A stretch of DNA of 6,243 nucleotides. Source: Akkermansia sp. Its GTDB lineage: Bacteria; Verrucomicrobiota; Verrucomicrobiia; Verrucomicrobiales; Akkermansiaceae. The position numbers and the translations under genes were made by a program. The notes beneath the pieces were generated by a model. It saw nothing but the letters and a program-made list of their open reading frames with translations. It was not told where the DNA came from and ran no database searches. Of this stretch, positions 1 through 4,863 are shown one piece after another. Numbering within the stretch: position 1 is the first letter of the stretch; every line of letters starts with the position of its first letter. The stretch spans positions 1-6,243 of the forward strand of contig JAFNWZ010000038.1 in the NCBI GenBank assembly GCA_017379255.1. Reading direction: 5' to 3'.

Positions 1-330
1 GATGTGGCCATACACGGAAGCACCTTGCTGTATGATCCGCGGTTGTCCACGCTGCTGCATTTGGTGGAATACACCAGGTCCGTCCAGGACGCCTGCAGTT
101 TGATGCAGATGTCCTATTCCACCGCCTGGCATATGCTCAACCATGTAGAGGATGAGTTGGGCTTCCCACTGGTAATGCGCAACCGGGGCGGTGCCAGCGG
201 AACCGGTACCATTCTGACCGAAAAAGGAAAGCGACTGATGGATGCTTACGATCAGTTCGCTGCACAAATGAAAAAAGAAGCCGATCTGCTATACAACGGC
301 TTTTTCCGCGATTCCATGAATCTGCCATAA
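1..330 (+). CDS. ModE-type N-terminal HTH regulator, 5'-partial
   Basis: The frame is open from the first base of the window, so the gene probably begins upstream; the GTG at 4 would be an internal codon. The visible 109 or so residues form a winged helix-turn-helix like the DNA-binding half of ModE. There is a helical region around LSTLLHLVEYTRSVQDAC, a recognition-helix segment (MSYSTAWHMLNHVEDELG), then a wing with RNRGGASGTGTILTEKG, matching the ModE pattern of a glycine-rich wing followed by a 'LT..G' motif. The product stops after this domain, so it lacks the molybdate-binding TOBE domains; stand-alone HTH proteins of this sort are known. Its likely role is transcriptional control of the molybdenum or tungsten enzyme gene that follows (inference from adjacency). 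An intrinsic terminator begins at its stop codon, so the AOR gene has its own promoter. Family assignment is fairly secure; the ligand is unknown. Confidence 0.8.
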   Translation, partial: DVAIHGSTLLYDPRLSTLLHLVEYTRSVQDACSLMQMSYSTAWHMLNHVEDELGFPLVMRNRGGASGTGTILTEKGKRLMDAYDQFAAQMKKEADLLYNGFFRDSMNLP

Positions 331-376
331 ACAGCACCTGCCGATGCGCTGCATCTTCAGGTGCTGTTGTTTTTAT
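330..376 (+). terminator. Intrinsic terminator after the HTH gene
   Basis: The arms AACAGCACCTG (330-340) and CAGGTGCTGTT (358-368) form an 11-bp perfect stem, followed by a T-rich tract (GTTTTTATA). It starts at the last base of the stop codon. Confidence 0.85.
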
Positions 377-397
377 ACTATTTTTGTGCAGAATATC

Positions 398-426
398 TTG
401 AGATGTGTGTATTTCCCATATATAAT
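398..426 (+). promoter_or_regulatory. Sigma-70/sigma-A promoter of the AOR gene
   Basis: A -35 box TTGAGA (398-403), a 17-bp spacer and a perfect -10 box TATAAT (421-426) lie just ahead of the ribosome binding site AGGAGG (436-441). The predicted leader is under 20 nt. Confidence 0.85.
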
Positions 427-449
427 GAAAACAAAAGGAGGGATTGCCT

Positions 450-947
450 ATGCAAACAAAATACGCAGGCTACATGGGAAAAGTCATGATGGTAGATCTG
501 TGCACCGAAACTGTCTCGGAATACCCCTGGTCCGATGAACAACGGGAACTGTATCTTGGTGGTAAGATCATGGCCGCCCGGATTCTCTGCGACCATCTGA
601 CCGGAAAGGAAACTGCTTTCAGCGAAGAGAACTGGGTCGTGATCTCCACCGGACCTCTCACCGGCACCGGTCTGGGCAGTCTGCTGTTAATTCCTGTGAT
701 TCTGGCTCTGGTGGTATCGGTCATCTACCACACCTCCGTGAACTCAGAACTGCAGTTTGAGCAGCGCGACACCAACGCCCAGTACATCAACACCGCACGC
801 TCCTACCGCCCGCAGGTGAAGGAAGCAGAAAAAAACACCGCCCCCGCAACAGAAGCCCCCGCCGCCCCCAGGGGTCAGAAGGATTCCCCTGCCCCCGCCG
901 GAGCAGTCCCCGGGCTGGTGGATGACGATGTGGCAGAGGAGGTCTGA
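450..947 (+). CDS. In-frame chimera: aldehyde:ferredoxin oxidoreductase N-terminus joined to a membrane-protein tail
   Basis: The start is the ATG at 450, eight bases after AGGAGG (436-441); the in-frame TTG at 444 is too close to that site. Residues 1-74 look like the N-terminus of a tungsten/molybdenum aldehyde:ferredoxin oxidoreductase: YAGYMGKVMMVDL, then YLGGKIMAARIL, then STGPLTGTG. These enzymes are about 600 residues long and oxidise aldehydes using ferredoxin, so nearly all of this one, including the Fe-S ligands, is absent. From residue 75 the sequence becomes LGSLLLIPVILALVVSVIY, one membrane segment, followed by a polar stretch and an Ala/Pro-rich acidic tail (residues about 118-165). 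That tail does not belong to the AOR family and I do not recognise it. It ends three bases before pdxA and carries the pdxA ribosome binding site, so it is the native upstream neighbour of pdxA. A working product from this fusion is unlikely. Confidence 0.75.
   Translation: MQTKYAGYMGKVMMVDLCTETVSEYPWSDEQRELYLGGKIMAARILCDHLTGKETAFSEENWVVISTGPLTGTGLGSLLLIPVILALVVSVIYHTSVNSELQFEQRDTNAQYINTARSYRPQVKEAEKNTAPATEAPAAPRGQKDSPAPAGAVPGLVDDDVAEEV
660..680. other. Probable chimeric junction
   Basis: AOR-like coding ends at the TGTG codons (660-671), and unrelated membrane-protein coding starts by 672-680. Base composition shifts from moderate GC on the left to high GC on the right. The exact base cannot be fixed because the two sides may share a few bases here. 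Confidence 0.65.
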
Positions 948-950
948 GCC

Positions 951-1841
951 ATGAGCAGCACACCCAGCCCCCTGCAACGCCCCGTCATCGGCTACACCCT
1001 GGGAGACCAGGCCGGTATTGGCCCGGAAATCATGCGTGCAGCCCTGCAGGCGCTCAGTGGTGAAGCAGCAGAGTTCCGCCCCATGGGCCCGGCCATGGCC
1101 GCAACACTAGGGCACCCCACCCGCGAAACCGCCCAGGCCGCGCTCGACCAGCTCGAATCCGCCGCCGCTGCGCTGAAAGCAGGCAGCATTGATGCCGTGG
1201 TCACCGCCCCGGTGTGCAAGGAAGGGCTGCATGGCGTCGGCTTCCAATTCCCCGGGCAGACCGAATTCTTTGCAGACCGCCTCGGTGTGCAGAACTTTGC
1301 CATGTGCCTCACCGGGCGGAAACTCACCGTGGCGCTGGGCACCATCCACACCGCCCTGGCAGATGTGCCCCGCCTGCTCACCACGGCAGAGCTCGTGCGC
1401 ATCGGCTCACTGCTGGCCAGTTTCGTGCGCCAGAGCGGAAAGACCCACCCACGCATTGCCGTGGCCGGGCTCAACCCGCACAATGGCGAGAACGGCGCCT
1501 TCGGCGATGAGGAACAACGCATCATCTCCCCCGCCGTTGCGCAGCTGCAGGCCACCCTGCCCTGGGCGCAGTTCACCGGTCCCTGCGTGCCCGACTGCGT
1601 GTACCGCGATGCCGCCCTCGGCCAGTTCGACGCCATCCTTGCCCCATACCACGACCAGGCCCTCATCCCCCTCAAACTACTCGACTTTGACAACGCCGTC
1701 AACGTCACCCTCGGCCTGCCCCGCTACCGCACCAGCCCCGACCACGGCACCGCCTTCGGCATCGCCGGCAAAGGCCTCGCCAACCCCGCCAGCACCATAC
1801 GCGCCTTCCAGCTTGCCCTCGCCTGCGCACGCGCCCAATGA
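951..1841 (+). CDS. pdxA: 4-hydroxythreonine-4-phosphate dehydrogenase PdxA
   Basis: PdxA oxidises 4-phosphohydroxy-L-threonine with NAD(P), and the product is condensed by PdxJ to pyridoxine 5'-phosphate (DXP-dependent vitamin B6 route, cytoplasmic). Family motifs appear in order: GDQAGIGPEI near residue 18, TAPVCKEGLHGVGFQFPGQTE at 85-104, GLNPHNGENGAFGDEE at 173-188, YHDQALIPLK at 233-242 and LGLPRYRTSPDHGTA at 254-268. The three metal-binding histidines of the E. coli enzyme (166, 211, 266) correspond to His133, His177 and His234, with almost the same spacing. The protein has 296 residues against 329 in E. coli. The missing length falls after GPEI, where the usual beta-strand and linker segment is reduced. 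The ATG at 951 follows AGGAGG (937-942), which lies inside the preceding ORF, so translation is probably coupled to that gene. An intrinsic terminator follows. Confidence 0.93.
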   Translation: MSSTPSPLQRPVIGYTLGDQAGIGPEIMRAALQALSGEAAEFRPMGPAMAATLGHPTRETAQAALDQLESAAAALKAGSIDAVVTAPVCKEGLHGVGFQFPGQTEFFADRLGVQNFAMCLTGRKLTVALGTIHTALADVPRLLTTAELVRIGSLLASFVRQSGKTHPRIAVAGLNPHNGENGAFGDEEQRIISPAVAQLQATLPWAQFTGPCVPDCVYRDAALGQFDAILAPYHDQALIPLKLLDFDNAVNVTLGLPRYRTSPDHGTAFGIAGKGLANPASTIRAFQLALACARAQ

Positions 1842-1858
1842 TGCAAAACCAAATTATC

Positions 1859-1886
1859 AGGAAAAACTAACCTTTTCCTCTTTTTT
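1859..1886 (+). terminator. Intrinsic terminator after pdxA
   Basis: The arms AGGAAAA (1859-1865) and TTTTCCT (1873-1879) have a 7-nt loop and are followed by C and six Ts. The stem is A/T-rich but placed 18 bases after the pdxA stop. Confidence 0.65.
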
Positions 1887-2213
1887 ACCCAGCGTGTCAT
1901 CACCCTTTTTCCGGATACAGACACAGAGCGTCGGCTTAAAATTAAACTTTTCTTAATAAAAACGCCGCAAACAGGCATTAAAACAAGCAATTTCACCTTC
2001 TAGCGGCTTCGCGCGCGCGTGCGCGATACCCATTTTGCGTCATCTTTTTATCAAAACCAGCATGCGGACAACAAAAATTCTTGACCATGCAAAAAGAGCG
2101 AACAGATAAAACACTTGCCAACGCCCCCTTGGCTGTGATAGGATGCGCCCACGTCGCACCTGTTCGGGACGGCGCATTACAGAGTCACGTATCATTTCAC
2201 TTTTATCGTACAA
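1887..2213. other. Intergenic region upstream of the 3D-domain gene
   Basis: This is an A/T-rich spacer with no convincing ORF. A GC-rich self-complementary run (TCGCGC at 2009-2014, GCGCGA at 2021-2026) could form a short hairpin of unknown role. Promoter-like boxes lie in the right half; a weaker possible start has TTGACC at 2081-2086 with GATAAA at 2105-2110. Confidence 0.5.
2115..2144 (+). promoter_or_regulatory. Candidate promoter of the 3D-domain gene
   Basis: TTGCCA (2115-2120), an 18-bp spacer and TAGGAT (2139-2144) predict a start near 2151 and a leader of about 60 nt before the ATG at 2214. Confidence 0.5.
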
Positions 2214-2849
2214 ATGAGCAACATCTTCAAAAAGGCACTCACGCTGGCTGCGTTGACTTTGGCAGCCATCACCGGGCTGCCCGAGGCACAGGCTGCCTAC
2301 AACCCCGGCATCACCAGCCGCGGGTTCATACCGCCTGCAGCCCCGCGCCGCTCCGCCATGCCGGATCGCCGCCTCCCCAACCTGGGGCGCGATAAACACG
2401 GATTCCCGTTCTACCACCCCCGCCAGCTCAACCGCGTGGTGCGCACCACTGCCTACACGCACTCCGAGAGCGACCACATCGGCTACGGCCCCAAGAACGC
2501 CATCGGCACCTACCTGAAATACGGAGAACGCGTGCGTAGTGCAGCAGCAGACTGGTCTGTCTACCCGCTGGGCACCAAATTCAAAATCAAAGGCGAGCCA
2601 TACACCTATGTAGTAGATGACTACGGCAGCGCCCTGGTCGGCACCGCCACCATTGATATCTACCAGCCCAACAAAGCGCTCATGCGCGAGTGGGGGCGCC
2701 GCGTGGTGGAAATCGAAGTCATTGAATGGGGCTCCTCCCGCCTGAGCATGGAAAAGCTGGCCGCCCGCCGCGGCTATTCCCACTGCCGCCAGATGTACGC
2801 AGCCCTGCAGGAACAAAGCCGCCACCGCAACACAGCCAAGCGCCGCTGA
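2214..2849 (+). CDS. Secreted 3D (Asp-Asp-Asp) domain protein, putative peptidoglycan-active enzyme
   Basis: This is a 211-residue protein with a Sec signal peptide: Lys6-Lys7, then the hydrophobic core ALTLAALTLAAITG, and a likely cut after AQA at residue 27. A proline- and arginine-rich linker (about 30-70) precedes a double-psi beta-barrel 3D domain at about 74-173. Its signatures are RTTAYTHSESD (77-87), YPLGTKFKI (117-125), YVVDDYGSALVGTATIDIY (132-150) and VVEIEVIEWG (164-173). Asp135, Asp136 and Asp148 fit the aspartate pattern that names the domain, which is shared with the catalytic core of MltA-type lytic transglycosylases. The product is probably exported to the periplasm and acts on the cell wall; the reaction is inferred from the fold. 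A basic tail (residues 180-211) has no clear function. The gene has its own candidate promoter and a strong terminator, so it is probably monocistronic. There is no strong ribosome binding site. Confidence 0.85.
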   Translation: MSNIFKKALTLAALTLAAITGLPEAQAAYNPGITSRGFIPPAAPRRSAMPDRRLPNLGRDKHGFPFYHPRQLNRVVRTTAYTHSESDHIGYGPKNAIGTYLKYGERVRSAAADWSVYPLGTKFKIKGEPYTYVVDDYGSALVGTATIDIYQPNKALMREWGRRVVEIEVIEWGSSRLSMEKLAARRGYSHCRQMYAALQEQSRHRNTAKRR

Positions 2850-2885
2850 GCAAATCCCAGCAAGCCGCAAAACCTCTTCTTAAGC

Positions 2886-2923
2886 CCGGGCCTGCCTCAT
2901 CCGCAGGCCCGGTTCTTCATTTT
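2886..2923 (+). terminator. Strong intrinsic terminator after the 3D-domain gene
   Basis: The arms CCGGGCCTGC (2886-2895) and GCAGGCCCGG (2903-2912) form a perfect 10-bp stem with a 7-nt loop, followed by the T-rich tract TTCTTCATTTT. Confidence 0.85.
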
Positions 2924-3105
2924 CAATCATAGCAAGCCATATCTGCACAAACTCACACCATTGAGTAACCAGCCCGGCTACTGCCTCAACCGCATCGCCT
3001 GATAATTCAAACAGATATGCGTCAGCCATGAAGATTCAACCACGCATATCCGGCAGCGTCTATGTTACAACCTGACTCATATTTAACTCATAACACAATT
3101 TCACA
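2924..3105. other. Intergenic spacer before the beta-barrel gene
   Basis: It forms most of a 317-bp gene-free stretch (2850-3166). I see no coding, RNA-gene or repeat signal between the terminator and the promoter boxes at 3106-3134. Confidence 0.5.
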
Positions 3106-3134
3106 TTGACGAAGCAAAGAGCATTTGTTAGAGT
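3106..3134 (+). promoter_or_regulatory. Candidate sigma-70 promoter of the beta-barrel gene
   Basis: TTGACG (3106-3111), a 17-bp spacer and TAGAGT (3129-3134) predict a start near 3141 and a leader of about 26 nt. Confidence 0.6.
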
Positions 3135-3166
3135 GCGGGGCAATTCGGCTCTGTCTTACTCGCACC

Positions 3167-3937
3167 ATGTCAGAATCTCGCCTTGTCCTCTTCCTCCTTG
3201 CCCTGTTCTGCCCCTCACAAGCCCTCCACGCAGGCGAACAACAAGTCACTGATTTTGAAGAACAACATCGCAACGCTACATCCCCGGACTTCAGCATCGC
3301 CGCCACCGGCGGCACCCAGGGGCTGGGCCTGAGCATCGGCTACCGTTTCAATCCCTACATCGGCGTACGCCTGCGCGGCGCCCCCCTTGGCTACAGCAGC
3401 ACCGAAACCTGGGGCAACCAGCGCACCCGCCTCAACGTCAACGGCGACAACGCTGGCCTCCTCGTCGATATCCACCCCTTCGGCGGCAACTTCTACCTCA
3501 CCGCAGGACTCACATGCTGCGAAAGCACCATGCGCTACCGCGCCCGCTTCACCCGCGGACTGGGCAAAGACTGCCACATCCAGATGGGTGGTTTCCATTT
3601 CGAGCTGCGGGAAGACTCCGCAGGCGAACTCTCCGGCAAATACAGCTGGAACAAACTGCAGCCCTACCTCGGCATCGGCTACACGGAAACAATCACCGCC
3701 GGCTACCCGCTCTACTACTCCATCGACCTGGGTATCAACTACATGGGCAACGGCAAATTCCGCTCCAGCAACAAGGGGTATTTCACAGTCGAGGACCCAC
3801 GGTGGCTCACCACCAGCGAAGCCACCGATGAGCAAATCAACGCCGCAGTCCGCCGGGAAGGCCGCGACTTCTTCCGCTTGGCAGACCGCCTCCGCTTCTA
3901 CCCCGTTCTCCAGCTCTCCATCGGCCTGCAATTCTGA
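3167..3937 (+). CDS. Outer-membrane beta-barrel protein
   Basis: The ATG at 3167 is chosen because it begins a Sec signal peptide: MSESR, the core LVLFLLALF, and a likely cut after ALHA at residue 22. The upstream in-frame TTG at 3125 would lie within the -10 region of the candidate promoter. The product has 256 residues. The mature part shows alternating hydrophobic/polar strands rich in Tyr, Gly and Phe (GLGLSIGYRF, YIGVRLRG, NFYLTAGLT, LQPYLGIGYTE, YSIDLGINYMG) and ends in strand LQLSIGLQF with the terminal Phe typical of barrels inserted by the BAM complex. The order of the segments IHPFGGNFYLTAGL, PYLGIGY, DLGINYMG and LRFYPVLQLSIGLQF resembles a widespread family of small barrel proteins of unknown function. 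The cargo or ligand is unknown; a channel or structural role would be a guess. Its downstream flank starts the gene-poor repeat region, and no clear terminator follows. Confidence 0.8.
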   Translation: MSESRLVLFLLALFCPSQALHAGEQQVTDFEEQHRNATSPDFSIAATGGTQGLGLSIGYRFNPYIGVRLRGAPLGYSSTETWGNQRTRLNVNGDNAGLLVDIHPFGGNFYLTAGLTCCESTMRYRARFTRGLGKDCHIQMGGFHFELREDSAGELSGKYSWNKLQPYLGIGYTETITAGYPLYYSIDLGINYMGNGKFRSSNKGYFTVEDPRWLTTSEATDEQINAAVRREGRDFFRLADRLRFYPVLQLSIGLQF

Positions 3938-4251
3938 ACAGCAGCCACCACTGCTACATGCTGACTATAACACCAATAATTATGGAAGCTCCTGATATTT
4001 AAGAAGCTAGGGCGCACCATCAGACAATGATTCGAACCGATTATCCGCATATGGCGCTTCTCGAGAAGCAACGGAATCACCGAGGGTTTCCATAGAAAAA
4101 TGAAATTAATTCAACGCCGTGCCTATGGCTATCGTAACTTTCAGAACTACCGGTTAAGAGTGTTAATTGAATGTGGGCACATTGTGATATGAAAATTCTG
4201 ATTCCACTCTTTTTGCTATTGCCCCCAATGTACCCTTACAAGACAAAAAAT
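3938..4251. other. Gene-free spacer entering the repeat region
   Basis: No supported gene is present. It holds a perfect 14-bp palindrome, GCTTCTCGAGAAGC (4056-4069), and on the minus strand one isolated tRNA-B-box-like word (GGTTCGAATC near 4030-4039) that is not part of a foldable tRNA. Composition becomes more A/T-rich than in the upstream genes. Confidence 0.5.
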
Positions 4252-4285
4252 CGCGCTGTAAAGGGGTTACATCCTCTACAGCGCG
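4245..4285 (-). terminator. Intrinsic terminator reading leftward
   Basis: The arms 4252-4260 (CGCGCTGTA) and 4277-4285 (TACAGCGCG) form a 9-bp stem, with AGG/CCT pairing inside. On the minus strand it is followed by ATTTTTTG. It sits just downstream, in minus-strand sense, of the tRNA-3'-like patch at 4305-4320, as expected for a tRNA terminator. Confidence 0.65.
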
Positions 4286-4341
4286 CTACTTTCAGTATTT
4301 TTTAGTTGCGGGGGATTTGTAAACATTGATATATAAAATGC

Positions 4342-4419
4342 TTACAAATCCCCCGCACCCCCTTTCTGTGTCCCCTGCACCCCTTTTTGCGCTTCCGGCA
4401 TTCTTTGTGTTATACAGCG
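4342..4419 (-). pseudogene. Remnant C-terminus of an unrecognised protein, possibly an integrase
   Basis: On the minus strand the frame RCITQRMPEAQKG...GTQKGGAGDL ends at TAA (4342-4344). The same tail occurs at 5385-5460 as AQKGAQGTLKGGGLAV. Across the 12 aligned codons, two of four differences are synonymous. No body of a protein is attached, so this is a remnant. Genes that end directly against a tRNA-derived core are often tyrosine integrases; that identity is inferred from position only. Confidence 0.4.
4387..4416 (+). promoter_or_regulatory. Weak candidate promoter for small-ORF unit A
   Basis: TTGCGC (4387-4392), an 18-bp spacer and TATACA (4411-4416) would start a transcript near 4423, ahead of the leader hairpin. 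The inverted unit B does not share this sequence, so support is weak. Confidence 0.25.
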
Positions 4420-4489
4420 CGGTTTATTGAACGTACAGAAAGAAGCACATTTGCCTTGTGCTGTTTTGTTGTTCTGTGGTACACCCCGC

Positions 4490-4522
4490 ATGCCGCCTGG
4501 TGCGGCAAAAGCCAGGCGGCAT
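4490..4522 (+). promoter_or_regulatory. Conserved leader hairpin of unit A with an alternative fold
   Basis: ATGCCGCCTGG (4490-4500) pairs with CCAGGCGGCAT (4512-4522). An exclusive alternative is TGCCGC (4491-4496) with GCGGCA (4502-4507). GGTGCGGCAA (4499-4508) is also exactly complementary to TTGCCGCACC in the terminator loop (4782-4791). Unit B keeps all three possibilities. Confidence 0.55.
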
Positions 4523-4529
4523 ATAAACA

Positions 4530-4628
4530 ATGAAATTAGTAATCATGCGCCTGACGGCAGCCCACCTTAACCCGGTGCTGGCTGAGCAACTAATCTGGAT
4601 TCTCTTCGTTGCGTTCCAGAGGTGTTAG
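4530..4628 (+). CDS. Conserved small hydrophobic peptide (copy A)
   Basis: This is a 32-residue ORF from the ATG at 4530 to TAG. An in-frame TAA lies two codons upstream, so it cannot be the tail of a longer frame as it stands; the internal ATG at 4545 is an alternative start. The N-terminus MKLVIMRLTAAHL is not conserved. The C-terminal 19 residues, NPVLAEQLIWILFVAFQRC, match the copy at 5948-6043 with one conservative change (Val/Ile). Over the last 20 codons, stop included, eight bases differ between copies and seven are silent, a strong sign of selection on the peptide. It is hydrophobic, Trp-bearing and ends in Arg-Cys, long enough for a short membrane helix. There is no obvious ribosome binding site, and the start codon lies in a predicted long-range helix. 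I do not recognise the family. A type I toxin-like peptide is one idea; a relic C-terminus of a larger protein is the main alternative. Confidence 0.5.
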   Translation: MKLVIMRLTAAHLNPVLAEQLIWILFVAFQRC

Positions 4629-4641
4629 AATCCCCGCCTCG

Positions 4642-4657
4642 CTCCGGGAAACCGGGG
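4642..4657 (+). ncRNA. GAAA-tetraloop hairpin 1 of unit A
   Basis: CTCCGG-GAAA-CCGGGG lies 13 bases after the small-ORF stop. Unit B has CCCCGG-GAAA-CCGGGG at the same place, so a U-G pair in A is a C-G pair in B. Confidence 0.55.
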
Positions 4658-4734
4658 CGGGGCAAAATCTCAGGGCAAAATCTTTTTTTATACACATCTT
4701 GACTTTACCCGCCAACTGTGCTCTAATCATTCCC

Positions 4735-4748
4735 AGCGGGAAACCGCT
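4735..4748 (+). ncRNA. GAAA-tetraloop hairpin 2 of unit A
   Basis: AGCGG-GAAA-CCGCT directly precedes the fold-back strand. Unit B keeps it as GGCGG-GAAA-CCGCT, while the bases around it have diverged. Confidence 0.5.
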
Positions 4749-4769
4749 ATTACTAATTTCATTTATATC

Positions 4770-4812
4770 AGCCCCCGGGTGTTGCCGCACCGCTAACGGG
4801 GGCTTTTTCTTT
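4770..4812 (+). terminator. Intrinsic terminator of unit A
   Basis: The arms AGCCCCCG (4770-4777) and CGGGGGCT (4797-4804) are followed by TTTTTCTTT. The 46 bases at 4767-4812 are identical to the minus strand of 5768-5813. Confidence 0.85.
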
Positions 4813-4863
4813 AGTTGGAGATAGCTCCAGTACACAGAAGTTCCTCAACTCTGTTCGACAGAA

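Larger units (their letters stand above)
4305..4437. repeat. Element-end repeat, copy 1 (tRNA-3'-like sequence, 16-mer and protein tail)
   Basis: It shares order and sequence with 5345-5483. On the minus strand it ends in CCCGCAACT like the other copy. A 16-mer, AAACATTGATATATAA (4321-4336), is identical to 5364-5379. Next come the remnant C-terminal coding tail and a shared CGTACAG. In this copy the tRNA-like part is degenerate (CAAATCCCCCGCAACT, lacking bases present in copy 2). A 16-bp perfect inverted repeat (4307-4322 with 4342-4357) surrounds the 16-mer. I infer an attachment-site end of an integrative element. Confidence 0.6.
4435..4812 (+). repeat. Fold-back small-ORF unit A
   Basis: This is a transcription-unit-like repeat matched by an inverted copy at 5768-6138. 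In order it has a conserved leader; a hairpin of 11 bp (4490-4500 with 4512-4522); a 32-codon ORF (4530-4628); a GAAA-tetraloop hairpin (CTCCGG 4642-4647, CCGGGG 4652-4657); a second one (AGCGG 4735-4739, CCGCT 4744-4748); a fold-back strand (4749-4763) perfectly complementary to 4529-4543, which covers the start codon; and an intrinsic terminator. The last 46 bases are identical to those of unit B. Confidence 0.7.

Noticed and set aside
992..1708. Long minus-strand open frame of 238 codons opposite pdxA
   Set aside because: It is a shadow of GC-rich coding sequence: the plus frame carries all PdxA motifs, while this frame shows only low-complexity Ser/Ala/Arg sequence.
2040..2870. Minus-strand open frame of 276 codons opposite the 3D-domain gene
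   Set aside because: Signal peptide and 3D motifs are on the plus strand; the minus product has no domain and runs across both intergenic flanks.
4010..4080. Possible tRNA gene on the minus strand (GGTTCGAATC word)
   Set aside because: Only the T-loop word fits. The T-stem does not pair, and no anticodon arm with a 7-nt loop or matching acceptor stem can be drawn.
4342..4530. Long minus-strand ORF covering the leader of unit A
   Set aside because: Only its last 25 codons have a homologue. In the leader part, the best aligned antisense frame differs from unit B at five codons and all five change the amino acid, so the leader is conserved as RNA or DNA, not as antisense protein.
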